Notes: generated by a model from the letters alone, not told the origin. 64,000 bases of DNA from Loripinus fragilis (GCA_964019695.1 OZ026517.1:77355252-77419251), one strand, 5' to 3'. Counted from the first letter of the stretch, positions 1 through 10,366 are shown. Made by a program: numbers and translations.

Positions 1-19
1 ACACAATTTGGTTCTCAAA

Positions 20-262
20 GTCTTTGGCGATTATGAAAACTTACGTTAAGAAATGATTATGATTATTAACTGTCAGTTTTGGGTGCCGGTTAACAAATAA
101 GAACATCATATAATCAGTGTGAGCCGGATCTGAACCGCTTCATTTCAGTCACAAATAGTATTAATTCGGGGGAATGGGGGAGAGGATGTATTGACGAGTG
201 TTCTTGCTACTTAGACTCGGCCCTAGCATCTACTGTTTACCCTAAAAGAATATCAAGCATGC
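20..262 (+). repeat. Dispersed direct repeat, copy 1
   Basis: This stretch is repeated in the same orientation at about 1265-1485. Shared landmarks are the AACTGTCAGT start, GATCTGAACCG/GGTCTGAACCG, CATTTCAGTCACAAATAGTA and TTTACCCTAAAA. The copies are diverged, so this is old. The two lie about 1.2 kb apart and bracket the CCGT-rich element at 790. No coding potential is visible, and the family is not recognised. Confidence 0.6.
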
Positions 263-410
263 ACAAAACCTATTTGAAAGAGCTTCGTGCATTAAGGGGC
301 TTTTTGGGCCCCCTATGAGGCTAAAATATAAAAAAATTGTTTTCACCAATTTGTTCTTATCAGTTTATTAGAACAATAACCAAAGTGTTAAAGTCTCAAA
401 TTACTTTGAC

Positions 411-724
411 TTTTACCGTTGCTATGGTAACAAAACGGCCGCCAAGATAGACTGAAATTAGGAAATTGACCATTTTGGAGCAAAATTGAGAGGTTTGACA
501 GAGAAATTAACATAGAGCACAAGCTAATAACAAAAAGATATTTTAACCGAAGATGAGAATTACCACGACACACAACACATTAAAAGGATTTTTTGGTATT
601 TAGCTGTGCTGGTATCTAATTCTTAAAAATCGGCCTCCAAAAGCCTTAAATTTGGTCAAAAATGGCAATTTCTCTGTTTTAAGCCTATTTTTCGGCCATT
701 TTTGTTACCATAGCAATGGTAAAA
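411..724. mobile_element. Short foldback/MITE-like element
   Basis: The ends are inverted. The left end, TTTTACCGTTGCTATGGTAA at 411-430, runs on to CAAAACGGCC. The right end at 694-724 reads as the reverse complement with a single base change in the core. The interior is AT-rich, and its one short minus-strand frame is not convincing. It is probably a non-autonomous inverted-repeat element. No target duplication was identified. Confidence 0.45.
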
Positions 725-789
725 TTTAAATAAATGCCGAAATATATGGAGAAAATAAAGAGGAGAGAAGTAATATGGGCTGGCTATTG

Positions 790-1165
790 CCCAGGTCACA
801 CATTCACGGATCACCTCGCCGGTTCCACTACGGATCAGATCTCACGGATGACCCCGGAAATGCCATTTTCCGTAGTCTGATACGGGTGCACAACGGTGTG
901 GCTACGAGTTTTGACGTATCTGCCAAAAGAGCATTTTGGTGACATGATAGATACGGCTTTGTTACCGTCTAGTACGGAACGCCACGGTTTAATACGAGAA
1001 TGACACTGTTAAATACGGAACGACACGTGTCAAGGCGGGTGCACTGCGGATGAAGAACGGTTTGCTACGGTTACCTACGGTGCAAGTAAGGGTTAGTACG
1101 GATAAGAAGGGTCCTAAGCGGGTTAATACGAACCGCTACAGACCTAAACCGATAACCAGTCCGTA
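790..1165. mobile_element. CCGT/ACGG-word-rich element, copy 1
   Basis: It opens with CCCAGGTCACACATTCACGG, the same terminus found at 6451-6490 and 6691-6706. The interior is unusually GC-rich for this window and is built of degenerate short words (TACGG, CACGG, CCGTA) in both orientations. A matching right terminus is not obvious, so this copy may be truncated near 1165. It is non-coding. It belongs with the cluster at 5477-6706. Confidence 0.5.
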
Positions 1166-1264
1166 CATACAAAACTGCCTTCAGGGCTTGAAAATTCAGG
1201 TGAGTGATCCAGGGTAACGTGACCCTCTTGTTTTATAACTTTTACTGAATGTAGAAGCAAAATT

Positions 1265-1485
1265 AGTCTTTTGCGATTTAGACAAATTGTGTTTAGAGAT
1301 GATTGTGATTACAAACTGTCAGTGTTAGGTGGTAAACAGATAAGAACATGATCAGGCTGCATCATATCAGTTTGAGCTGGGTCTGAACCGTTCCATTTCA
1401 GTCACAAATAGTATTGATTCAGGGGGTATACTCGAGTTTTCTTGCTTCATAGGCTACTCTTTACCCTAAAAAAAATACCAAGCCC
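1265..1485 (+). repeat. Dispersed direct repeat, copy 2
   Basis: Diverged second copy of the repeat at 20-262, in the same orientation, ending at the shared TTTACCCTAAAA tract. Confidence 0.6.
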
Positions 1486-1860
1486 TTCAGGCATACCCCA
1501 AAAATATTAATTATTTTAGTATATCATCCTAAAACATTATTACAATTTAGGATCTTTACTTAAAATTTAATAGACCTTGATATGACCTACAAAAATAGTG
1601 GTGACCTCCAACATTATCCACACAAAAATTCGCACACCCCAAATTATTCATTTTTCTGAAAATCTCCAAAATTATCCAAATTCAAAATATTGGCCAAGCC
1701 TATGTGTACATATAAATATCAGAGTACACCCCAAACGTGTGTGTACGTGTACTGGTGGTGGTCGTCTGTAAAAGTACTGGGCCAGGGCAATAGGGAAAAT
1801 GATGTAGAAGCATTAAGATCGATATAACATAATTATGTCTATACATGTATAACCAAAATG

Positions 1861-1950
1861 TCAGGCCTGCTCTGGATCAAACTGTTTGACACTGGTGAAA
1901 TTCCTGAAAAAATATTTTAAAAGTGGACTTTTTTTTAAAAAAAAAATCAG
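1861..1950 (-). repeat. GTCAAACAGTTTGGATCC family, minus-strand copy
   Basis: On the minus strand it reads TTTCAGGAAT...CAGTGTCAAACAGTTTGATCCAG, the core of a short dispersed repeat seen at about ten places in the window. The palindromic half (AGATCAGGCC...) is truncated here. It is non-coding. The flanking 1951-2530 and 1486-1860 show no gene or recognisable element. Confidence 0.5.
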
Positions 1951-2534
1951 CAGGCAACAAAAAAGAGTCTCAAATCACTCAGAATGCAAAACAAACAAAA
2001 AAAGCACAAAGCTAGTTCATACTATGTGAGCCTCATCACGAGGGGTGCACAACATTTCAGCTCAACCCTTTTCGTCGAATAGACACTTCGTCTTATACGA
2101 CAATTGGTCTAAAAACAGTTTGTTATATGACTCCTATAAAAGACCTCCTCTGATTGGCTGAAACTAGCTTGCACTGGTTGTGACAGATCATGATGTCAAA
2201 CAGTGATGAGCTAAAGACAGGTTAACAAGTGTTGTCAGTCTTGACATAGAGCTAAAAATAGATTGAACTTATAGATCTAGCCCAGGTAACATTGCTTTTT
2301 GTCAGTCCTAACAGAGAGCTAAAAATAGACATTGAAACACTGACTGGTTTCTTATGTATATTTCACAGGTAAAATGTTTGTTCATTTTATGAGTACAACA
2401 TTAAACCCATTTATACTGAATCGAATTTTCCATCGTTATCAATTGGAACAGTCCTTTTCTGTTTCAAGGGGTGTTAGGTGGTATTTTTCATTGTTATTCA
2501 AGTTTTAATAGAAAATTATGCAAGCAAACAGTGG

Positions 2535-2579
2535 AGACCCTGATCAGACGCCGTATTCTGTGGCGTCTGATCGGGGTCT
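2535..2579. repeat. 45-bp palindrome, GATCAGACGCC type
   Basis: AGACCCTGATCAGACGCC, a 9-base loop, then its near-perfect inverse GGCGTCTGATCGGGGTCT. The flanking GCGCTATTTGCC resembles the tail of the GTCAAACAG-type repeats. It is probably the core of a related short element. From 2620 to 3350 no gene is supported. Confidence 0.6.
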
Positions 2580-3356
2580 GCGCTATTTGCCTATGTCCCA
2601 CATAAAGGACGCTATGCATACATGGGTTAAAAATGCAATTATTTTGCTTATCTCATAAGAGCTGCCATCTTCACAAGCGAAGGTTTGGTCGTATCTACCT
2701 TTCGACAAACCCTTCGCCTCACGACCCTCAAAATCTATTATTAGCGCAGATTAATCGACCAATGAAAACGCCAGGAAGGATTTTTTCGATAATCCCTTCC
2801 TGCCAATCAGATTAAATGTAGCAGTTTATCATGTTTCTCGGCATCTTATGTGCATCGCCTGCTAAATCTCCATAAGTCCAGATAAGCAAAGATTATGGTC
2901 GTAAAATTAATCATTTTTCTTCTATAATTCGGTTCAAAATTATGTTATGGGTGCTCAAAATAACCATCTTTATGTGACAGTTCTTTTGAGCACATTAAAC
3001 GTATATTTTAGTTGTTAAATAAGAAAACTGAATGTAAATTAATCACGCCGTCTTATCTGGAGGCCCGGTGTTTATCGATTTTTTGCACCGCTTTGTGATC
3101 GATCATATTAATTGTTGCTATTTTCGGCTTATGACGTATTCACTCGGAGAAAATCAAAGGTGTGAGGCCAAGGGTTAGATTAGACAATCGCAACCCTTGG
3201 TAGGACAAGATGAAGAGCTGCAGAAATTTGGGAAGTAGATTGTTGAAATAATCTTCCTGGTGAAAGTGCACAAGGAACATCTGACTTGAATAAATTTAGA
3301 AATATGAAAACACTTTAAATAAAACTAGGAAAAGAGAGACAGTGTCATATAACAAA

Positions 3357-3498
3357 ACAATTGGTGCATTCTTTTTCGGTTAACATCAGGATTAGTCAAC
3401 CCTCGAAAGTGATGTTCACCTGAGCTTCGCCTCTGTGAACATCACTGTTCTCGGGTTGACAAATCCTGATGTTTACCTCAAAAGAATGCATCAATTGT
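3357..3498. repeat. 142-bp hairpin (foldback element)
   Basis: The two arms of about 65 bp are inverse copies. The left arm starts ACAATTGGTGCATTCTTTTT and the right arm ends in its inverse at 3498. Both include the AACATCAGGATT/AATCCTGATGTT and GTGATGTTCACC/GTGAACATCAC blocks. The loop is TGAGCTTCGCCTCT. The structure is typical of foldback or MITE sequence in bivalve DNA. It is non-coding. Confidence 0.65.
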
Positions 3499-3610
3499 AT
3501 AATGTTACGACATTTCGTTGGAAAAAAAGACCTAAGGATTGTAGACGTTACGTCGCACCTCTGTTATTTTTTTCTTTATTTTTTTCTTTTTCTTACTTTT
3601 TTCCTCCAAT

Positions 3611-4388
3611 ACTGTAAATTCGGAAATTTTCGCGAGCATTTTATTCTAGCGAATAGTGTTAAAAGACATATACTGAGGGAAAAAGTGTAGCAATCTACTT
3701 TGGGGATTCACAGTTCAGAAGAAATAGGACTTTTAATTTCATAGTGTAAAAATATGTCTTGACAAACGTTCACAAGTACGATGACATTAACAGGTTGAAA
3801 TTTCACAAAATGTAAAGTCTGATTTTATGCCCCCTTGCTTACACAGCTTTTCTGGCAATAGTGCGAATAGTTTTCGACTAAAAGTTTCATTTTTCTGTCA
3901 AATGTTTAGATCCAAAAGTAAGAAAGTGAAAAACGGTTTTAAACCTAATGTTATGTTCACCCTTTTCGTACAGTTTTTAGTTGAAAATCGTATTTATCCA
4001 AATTACCCCCCTTTCAATTAAACAACGTTTGAAATTAAAATGCTCAGCAGATCAACTCCTCACTATAAAGTAGGATTTTGTTTCTTGTGACCACTTGTGG
4101 GTAGCCATTAGTTCATTTGCAAGCAACTGACATGTTTGCGAACCTGCCAATTAAAAAGATCTAATGCTTCTAAGACCGCCTATGGGAAACCCTATTACAA
4201 ATAATTGCTAAACTATTTTCCCTTAGTATATTTGCGACGTGAAAAATTCGCGACTAGGGCATGATTTACCTACATCATTAAACGACAGAGTGATATTGCC
4301 ATTTCGCGAGGGTTTTATTTTCACGAAACTTCGCATATGCGAAGTTTCGCGAAAATAAAACTCTCGCGAAAATTTCCGAATTTACAGT
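3611..4388. mobile_element. TIR element with CTGTAAATTCGG ends
   Basis: The left end at 3612-3636 begins CTGTAAATTCGGAAATTTTC, followed by GCGAG. It is matched perfectly over 25 bp by its inverse at 4363-4387. A TA precedes the left end. The right part contains a ~70-bp near-perfect palindrome (4302-4371) rich in CGCGAAA and TTTCGCG. MITEs with this terminus are familiar from bivalve genomes (recollection). The 778-bp span may be one element or two fragments of the same family. There is no transposase. Confidence 0.6.
4302..4371. repeat. 70-bp near-perfect palindrome
   Basis: It is centred on GCATATGC at 4333-4340. The inner 48 bp (4313-4360) are self-complementary with one mismatch, and the symmetry continues through GTTTTATTTTC and CTCGCGAAA with a few mismatches. 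It can form a strong cruciform or hairpin. It is part of the MITE-like element around it. Confidence 0.8.
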
Positions 4389-4558
4389 TTCTAGACGATC
4401 TGCCTGTGATCCGCCATATTAATTTCACTACATCACTAAAATGGAAGAAGTGCAGTTCTATACTAGCGACAGGAACACCTAAAAAGCATACAAATGCTTT
4501 GATTAATCCAAAGACCGTATCTATTAGGAACATACTTACTGGAAGTGTGTAGATAGAA

Positions 4559-4795
4559 ATGCCAGGGATGTTTGACCACAAAAAAAACGATCAGGTGATA
4601 AGAGAAACTGAACACAATCTTCATGGGCCAAACCAACCAGATCTGGTGTCTATGTCAAGAATTAAGGACGCTGTATCTTTGGAACCTACATCACGTCTGA
4701 TTAATCAAGAATTGCAGGATGAGAGCGCCGATGAAAGTGCTGGTTATCTACCTCGACTTGCAACCGTTAAGGTTTTGTTTGTCACTGGCACATAA
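4559..4795 (+). CDS. Weak candidate coding segment, unknown product
   Basis: An open frame of 78 codons with ordinary amino-acid composition and an acidic stretch (LINQELQDESADESAGYLPR). It ends in TAA after a TGT and GT-rich tail. No start context, splice sites or domain make it convincing, and 5' of it the frame is closed. It could be a chance frame or a decayed exon. It is not linked to any other feature here. Confidence 0.12.
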   Translation: MPGMFDHKKNDQVIRETEHNLHGPNQPDLVSMSRIKDAVSLEPTSRLINQELQDESADESAGYLPRLATVKVLFVTGT

Positions 4796-4847
4796 AGATC
4801 AGCCTTCGTAGATCACTTGTCTTTCCTTACCATTATAGGTGTAAACA

Positions 4848-4986
4848 AAATTAGACGAAAAAATAGACATTTTTAGACGAATTAAGACACTTTTCGACGA
4901 AATTTAGACAAAATGTCGTATTTGGCGAAATGTCTTTTAGACAAAATGTCCTTTAGACGAAATAGGTTTAGACGAAATGTCAAGGA
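4848..4986 (+). repeat. Degenerate TTTAGACGAAATGTC short repeat
   Basis: About eight irregular iterations of a TTAGACGAAATGTC-like word with spacing of 15-25 bp. They are low complexity and non-coding. Confidence 0.55.
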
Positions 4987-5476
4987 TCCCATCACTAGAA
5001 ACCTGTCTTCAGAAGTTTTCTCGCGTCGAGGTCGATGTATACCCTTGTGGAGGTTCTTTAAACATATTGCAGAAGCAGAGAGTCGTAATGCGTATGTGTC
5101 ATTACATGGAAGTTTTGTTCTTCAACCCTTTATTTCCAATGGATTATCTCATACAGATTGATAAAAATAAGATGGAATCGTTCATTGTATTTCTATATAA
5201 TACGAGATCACAGGTCACATCTTCCAAATTTTGATGTTTTATTTACCTAAAGATTATTTTAACCTACACAACCAGTTCATACCCTGATGAAATGCAGCAT
5301 TTTGCGGCATTGCATCTGGGTCTTCGCTGTTTGTCAAAGTACTCATTAAGGAGTCAAATGGTTAAACATCCATGTAAACTATCAATTGTAGCCCAAGACG
5401 GGAAGGGTAAACAGGATAGCTCTGTCTGGCAAGACGAAACTGAATCTTCTGGGCTAGCTATTTCGATATACTCGTA

Positions 5477-5972
5477 AACCGTCGTGGACCGTACACATTC
5501 CGTATTTTACCTTGGTATTACGTAGCAAACCGTTAACCACCTTGAGAAATCTTGCTTATCCCTAACTATCCGTACTGCAACTTATTGAGATCGTACCGTT
5601 CCGTAACAAATTCGTTGCAAACCTTGGCCAATACGTGGTGCTACCGTAATAGTCCGTATTTAAACCGTAGAAATCCTTGGCGACTTTGGGACTACGAATA
5701 AATAAGGATTAGTACGGTTAAAATATGGACTAAAGCGGACCAGCACGTTCTAACACGGTTTAGTAAGGATGTGCTACGTTTTTTTGATCCGTGGTCAAAT
5801 TTTGAACATGTTCAAAAACTGTCAAGGATGGTCAAAGATGTAAAAGTAGTACTACGTATGAATACGGATGCAACACGGAAATCTACGGACCAATACGGAT
5901 AACCACGAATGATGCCGGATCGTATCCGTGGCTAATCTGGCGTCCAATCCGTGAATGTGGGACCTGGGCATA
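5477..5972 (+). mobile_element. CCGT/ACGG-word-rich element, copy 2 (tandem unit 1)
   Basis: A roughly 490-bp unit directly repeated at 5985-6460. Landmarks shared in order are CCGTATTT, CTTGGTATTA, ACCTTGAGAAATCTTGCT, GGCGACTTTGGGACTAC, TTTGATCCGTGGTCAAAT, GAACATGTTCAAAAA and TAATCTGGCGTCC. It ends with CCGTGAATGTGGGACCTGG, the terminus that opens copy 1 at 790 in inverse. It is non-coding and dense in ACGG/CCGT words. Confidence 0.6.
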
Positions 5973-5984
5973 TTTGATATAAAC

Positions 5985-6460
5985 AGTCTTGGGCCGTATA
6001 ATTCCGTATTTAACTTGGTATTATGTAGTAAACCGTAAAATACCTTGAGAAATCTTGCTAATCCCTATCTATCCGTTATGCAACTTATTGAGAGCGCATC
6101 GTTTCGAAACACTCAGCCAATACTTGGCTAAACCGTTATTAGTTCGTATTTAAAACGTAGAAATTTCGGCGACTTTGGGACTACTAATAAGTAAGGATCA
6201 GTACGGATTTAATACGGACTAAAACGGATCAGCACATTCCAACACGGTTTACTAAGGATATGCTACGGTTGTTTGATCCGTGGTCAAATATGAACATGTT
6301 CAAAAAATGCCAAAGATGGTCAAGGATGTACAAGTACTACTTACCACGTATGATTACGGATGCAATAGTGGAAATCTACGGACCACTACAGATTGCCACG
6401 AATGATGCCGGATCGTATCCATGGCTAATCTGGCGTCCGATCCGTGAATATGTGACCTGG
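5985..6460 (+). mobile_element. CCGT/ACGG-word-rich element, copy 3 (tandem unit 2)
   Basis: Second unit of the tandem pair, with the same order of landmarks and clear divergence. It ends in ATCCGTGAATATGTGACCTG at 6440-6460. Only six bases separate that end from the inverted terminus of the next copy, so copies 3 and 4 lie end to end in opposite orientation. Confidence 0.6.
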
Positions 6461-6467
6461 TAAATGC

Positions 6468-6706
6468 CCAGGTCACACATTCACGGACTGGACGCCGGAT
6501 TAGCCACGGATACAATCCAGCATCATTCGTGGCAATCCGTATTGATCCGTAGCTTTCCGTATTGCATCCGTAAACATACGTAGTAGTACTTAATCATACG
6601 TATAAAGTGCATCCGTATCGGACTGCGGAAATTGGCATTTCCTGGGTCATCCGTGAGATTTAATCCGTAGTGGAACCGACGAGGTGATCCGTGAATGTGT
6701 GACCTG
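6468..6706. mobile_element. CCGT/ACGG-word-rich element, complete short copy with TIRs
   Basis: It starts with CCAGGTCACACATTCACGG and ends with the inverse CCGTGAATGTGTGACCTG, giving ~20-bp terminal inverted repeats around a 239-bp body. The left part is the inverse of the end of copy 3 (GGACGCCGGATTAGCC). The right part (GGAAATTGGCATTTCC...GGTTCCACTACGG in inverse) matches the start of copy 1 at 790. It therefore looks like an internally deleted but terminally complete member. Confidence 0.65.
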
Positions 6707-6717
6707 TGTATAATACG

Positions 6718-7277
6718 ACGTTACGCCGGTATAGCCCCGTTTTTTCTAGACTTTGCATATCATTATATATACATAGGTAGAACTTGTTAAACTGGGACAG
6801 ACGGGGGCTCTACCGGGCCCAACCGTAGTAGCACCGCCATTTTCCGGGTACAAACGGGGCTTTACATGTACCGGCTCAAACCGTGCCAATCCATCGGTGC
6901 GAACCGTGGCGCTACCGTTAGTCATCGTGGCTCTACCGGCCTAACAAAGGGGCATACTGGTGGGTCTTCACCGCGCACGGTTTATCACGGTGGAGTCACG
7001 GACGTTCCCGGCGTCGTCCCGGTTTACCACGGTATTTGACAGCCATTCCCGGTGTATGTCTTAAAACAACCGGGGACATGAGCCGGTTCAACACGGTTCA
7101 TCCCGGTTTGGTGATCCGGGGTGAACCGCGATGAACCGTGATCATCCCAACGGTTCATCAAGGTTGTCCACGGTGCCGCCACGATTGTGACACGGTCCAT
7201 CACGGTTCATCCCGGATCACCAACCGTGATGGACCGGGTCCTTATATCGGTACAGTGAAAACGGGGCTTTACGTACT
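6718..7277. mobile_element. CCGGT/ACGGT-word-rich element with AGCCCCGTTTT ends
   Basis: This GC-rich block is built from degenerate ACCGG, ACGGT and CCGTG words. It begins ...TATAGCCCCGTTTTTT and ends AAAACGGGGCTTTACGTA, so the termini are inverted copies of AGCCCCGTTTT. It carries no transposase. It abuts the preceding CCGT-rich cluster but uses a different terminus and a different dominant word, so it is a separate family with the same architecture. Confidence 0.55.
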
Positions 7278-7304
7278 ACACTCCTCCCCATTTTTAGTCC
7301 AATT

Positions 7305-7362
7305 AAAATGCAGGATTCTGAGAAGCCAGCTGATCTGAATCTACATTTTCTGCTGTTTTCAT
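7305..7362. repeat. AGCCAGCTGATC palindromic short repeat
   Basis: GAGAAGCCAGCTGATCTGAATCTACA. Related sequences lie at 22995-23085 and 29280-29335, where the same words form a palindrome around GATCAGCTG...CAGCTG. It is a relic of a short dispersed inverted repeat. Confidence 0.4.
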
Positions 7363-7632
7363 AACGGAACATGGTGAGGTTTAAAAGGGCAAATATGTAG
7401 ATTGAGGGTATATTTTAATAAGTCGCAGCTTAATTGAAGCATGTAATTGGCAAGACTATTCGTTAAAGTAATGCGATACCTATCTTTAGAAACTGCAGTC
7501 AAAAGAATTCGGTGGAGATGATTAAATATAGATTAAGATGCATGTCTTGTATTATTCACTACACCTTGGAGACAACTACAGTAATGCAACAAAATGTGGG
7601 CCAGTTCACTAGATTCTGGCGTAAGCTGCACA

Positions 7633-7805
7633 ACGGATAGACGGCAATCGAAAACGCTCTTAACAATCGGCGAACGCGGATCAAAAATCGTTAGAAACAG
7701 CGTTTTCGGGCGACAAATGACAATCGAAAACTCTCTTTCTTACTCTGTTTGATCTACGTTCGTCGATAGTATTAACGTTTTCGATTGAGACGCCTATCCG
7801 GTGTG
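7633..7805. mobile_element. CGGATAGGCGGCAATCGAAAA foldback MITE, copy 1
   Basis: The left end, CGGATAGACGGCAATCGAAA, is matched by the inverse at the right end (TTTTCGATTGAGACGCCTATCCGGTGTG). Internal CGAACGCGGATCAAA and TTTGATCTACGTTCG blocks are also inverted, so most of the 173 bp can fold on itself. A related copy follows at 8054-8303. It is non-coding. Confidence 0.6.
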
Positions 7806-7854
7806 GGCTTGGTCTCAGTGAGTTGCTAATTTGAGACTCATCGCCGGCGGAGTC

Positions 7855-7990
7855 ACTGTGCCGTGACATTAAGCAAGACACTTTATCCGCTGCTAATTAC
7901 TTGTTCCTCCAAGGAATACATGAAAACACGTAGTCTCGACATGACTGAAAAAAATGTTGACTGGGATGTAAATCAAAACAAACAAAACAT
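7855..7990 (+). repeat. SINE fragment (conserved core plus tail)
   Basis: It contains GCAAGACACTTTATCC and, further on, CTCGACATGACTGAAAAAA...TGTTGACTGGGATGTAAATC followed by an AAAC-rich tail. The same ordered pieces appear at 54435-54480 and 56140-56250, behind a tRNA-like head. The pattern matches tRNA-derived SINEs of molluscs (recollection of the family type, name not certain). The tRNA head is not recognisable here, so the copy is 5'-truncated. Confidence 0.5.
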
Positions 7991-8053
7991 GGGATGATCG
8001 GTACTGATCGAATACGCGCAAATACCTCGAAGTTTTATTTAACTAATAAACAT

Positions 8054-8303
8054 ATCGGATAGGCGGCAATCGAAAACTTTAATACTATGCTTCCACAAAA
8101 CGCTCTGAGGCGTGACTGTAATCCTTAAGCTCAAGCTTGTTCAAAAGTATGGAGAAAGAATAAAACGGGTAAATGAATTGAATGAATATCGACGAACATA
8201 TATCACCTGGCGACAAATGGCAATCGAAAATTCCTTTTTATCGATTTTTGATCCGCGTTTGTCGATTCTTGAGAGCCATTTCGATTGCCGCCTACCCGGT
8301 GTG
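8054..8303. mobile_element. CGGATAGGCGGCAATCGAAAA foldback MITE, copy 2
   Basis: The left end, CGGATAGGCGGCAATCGAAA, and the right end, TTTCGATTGCCGCCTACCCG, are inverse copies. The interior contains a third inverted GGCAATCGAAAATTCC block near 8219. The open frame running through this element into the next repeat joins two repeats and is not a gene. Confidence 0.6.
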
Positions 8304-8511
8304 ATAAAGGGCCATGCTGACGTAAACAATAGGGCTAGAGGTGTTATTTTGGGTCTGATTCTTCATGTTCATCCATACCTTGTATATGTAAACAGTGAAG
8401 GCTATCACGAGTTTGCCCATATGCGCAGACTTGCCTGCGGCTTTGTTGCTTGCCGGTGTGATAAGAACCGAAATTTCACTTTGCCTACTGGGCAATTTTG
8501 CATGCTATTTT

Positions 8512-8690
8512 TGTCGTCTGCTGATTTTTTGGGAATATCAACTTTTTCTGAAAATACTGTCAGGAATACAATCATAAAGAGTGTCAAACAGATTGGATCC
8601 AGATCAATCGATCGACCAGGCCCGACATTTTGTCGGGCCTGGTCTGGATTCAAACTGTTTGCAAAGGTAATCAGTAGACGACACTAGTAT
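8512..8690 (+). repeat. GTCAAACAGTTTGGATCC family, well-preserved copy
   Basis: Order of parts: TTGTCGTCTGCTGATTTTTT, TTTCTGAAAA, CAGGAATAC, GTCAAACAG(A/T)TTGGATCC, then the palindrome CCAGGCCCGACATTTTGTCGGGCCTGG, TCTGGATTCAAACTGTTTGC and AAAGGTAATCAGTAGACGAC. The central stem is self-complementary. The same order recurs at 9370, 26828, 52355 and, inverted, at 54785. It is a short non-autonomous dispersed repeat of unknown mobilisation type. Confidence 0.7.
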
Positions 8691-8917
8691 GCAAAGAAAG
8701 TGACCGTTAGAGGGAACTTAGTAGGTGGGAAAGGTAAACAGTGAACAGTTTCCATCCTGTTTGCGCAGTGGCAGATATGTCCAGATAAGCAAATTAGTTA
8801 AAACATGTTTTGCGTGCCTCATTGAGACAGTTCTTTCGAGCACCCCAACATTATGTTTTGGTTGAGTAATAACAATAGTTTTTGAAGGGTAAGTACTGGT
8901 TCAACCCAGGAACTCCC

Positions 8918-9030
8918 GCCCCGACGTAACTGAAAGAGTGTTGACTGGGCAGATAATCAAAACTGTTGTTTGTTTAATTTGTTTGTCAAATCAAACAAAT
9001 CAAACAAACAAAAGTTTTTGATTATCTGGA
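8918..9030 (+). repeat. SINE tail with AT/AAAC palindrome
   Basis: ACGTAACTGAAAGAGTGTTGACTGGG is followed by a ~70-bp palindrome (GATAATCAAAACTGTTGTTTG ... CAAACAAAAGTTTTTGATTATC). The first part is the SINE 3' core also seen near 7945. The AAAC tail is met by an inverted AAAC tail, as if two tails are joined. Confidence 0.45.
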
Positions 9031-9369
9031 GGCTTGGTAGCATACATAGATGCCCTGTCACAGAAAGCCCTGTTTCTAAGACTCAGCCTTGCATGAGCAA
9101 CATGTGCCGAGAATAAATAGAATATTGAAATTTTGCTTTTAGCAAGTTAAGATATTTAACATAACAAAGGCGCTGATCAGACTGCTCGGGTTCATAGGCT
9201 AGTCTGCACCTTTGTTGTTCGCATACAACAAAATCAGGGCTTTTGCACAAGGTCCATAATTATAAAGTCAAACAGAAGTTTATTAACATGCTAAACTTTT
9301 TTGCCTAATTTAACAGCTCCTATAGCTAAAGACGTAACTAATATTAGACGTAATCTGCTTATTGTTTTT

Positions 9370-9530
9370 TTTTTTCAGAATTAAGATTTTCAAAAATGAG
9401 TTTCAGGAATACCATAAGTGTATCGTCAAACAGTTTGGATCCAGATTAGGTCCGACGAAATCGTCGGGCCTGATCTGGGTCCAAGCTGTTTGCAATGGTA
9501 TCATATCAGCAGACGATACTACCAAGCGAA
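9370..9530 (+). repeat. GTCAAACAGTTTGGATCC family, copy
   Basis: It carries CAGAATTAAG...TTTCAGGAATACCATAAGTG, GTCAAACAGTTTGGATCCAG, TCCGACGAAATCGTCGGGCC, TGATCTGGGTCCAAGCTGTT and ATCAGCAGACGA in the family order. Confidence 0.7.
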
Positions 9531-9559
9531 GAGTTAAACATTATATTATTGCAATGTTA

Positions 9560-10180
9560 AAATAATTTTTGGGCGTTTGTTTTACCACTAAACTTAATGC
9601 TCAGACCTGTAAAACCGATCAGTAGATGACGAGATAGCACTATTGTTAAGGCTGAAGGCCTTTAATTATGAAGATTTAAGTGTCATTTAAATGTTTTAGT
9701 CTAAAGCACAATTAGGGCTTTGTAACTACTTGGCAAATTGAATTTCTATGGAATTTAAAATAAAAAAAGGGAAATATTCATGATCAGGATTGTGAAAATT
9801 GCACTTGCATAGAAACACATTTTACATTTTCAAACAAAATTTGGGAATTAATAATTAAATGGAATTGGAAATTTGACTGTTTTTCGACTGTTTATAAATT
9901 TGACTATATTCCTCGTTCAAAGATATTTAGATTGACATACCTATATATTTCAGTTTTATTGGCAGTGATAGAGAATTTTATATATTCGGAATACTTTTGT
10001 TTTTATTTATTAACTTTTTAAGCGATGAATTAATCCAGACTCTATTGTCTGGACTGTTCTGAGTGCAATAGTTAAGAAAGGATGCGCAAAATAATTGTTT
10101 GATTAAGAAATATGGAAGCTATCATTAAGTGAAGGTGACTTTGTCATGATGTGTCAGCATGTGTTGATTGTTGTCGTTTG
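9560..10180. other. No gene or element recognised
   Basis: AT-rich sequence with short frames only. Nothing repeats elsewhere in the window at a level visible by eye. It may be upstream or 5' untranslated sequence of the candidate exon at 10211. Confidence 0.4.
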
Positions 10181-10210
10181 AACTAAGGGATTCAATGTGG
10201 ATAAAATTGA

Positions 10211-10324
10211 ATGAAAATGATGGAAGAGCCAGAGTATCCTCGAGTGACATCCCCGATGACAAAGGGTCCAATCACTCAGTTTGTCTTAGAGGGGAAGCAA
10301 GTGAAAACTCCCGATATTCCAGAT
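10211..10324 (+). CDS. Candidate first coding exon, unknown small protein
   Basis: A TGA is followed directly by ATG AAA ATG ATG GAA. The third ATG (10220) has A at -3 and G at +4 and is the likeliest start, giving MEEPEYPRVTSPMTKG and ending TPDIPD at GAT|GTAAGT, a consensus 5' splice site in phase 0. Composition is protein-like (Pro, Glu and Lys rich, no membrane segment). The product is not recognised. It joins in phase to the 10367 and 22583 exons, supporting one plus-strand gene with very long introns. The alternative is a chance frame beside a chance GTAAGT. Confidence 0.35.
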
Positions 10325-10366
10325 GTAAGTTTTATACATATATCACACACAATTTTAATCTCCTAG

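Noticed and set aside
4321..4581. Minus-strand 86-codon frame as a membrane-protein exon
   Set aside because: Its end lies in the CGCGAAA MITE. A possible 65-bp intron inside has weak sites, and no second exon or family match supports it.
8112..8687. 191-codon plus-strand frame
   Set aside because: It runs through a foldback MITE and into a GTCAAACAG repeat copy. The sequence is explained by the two repeats and shows no protein-family signal.
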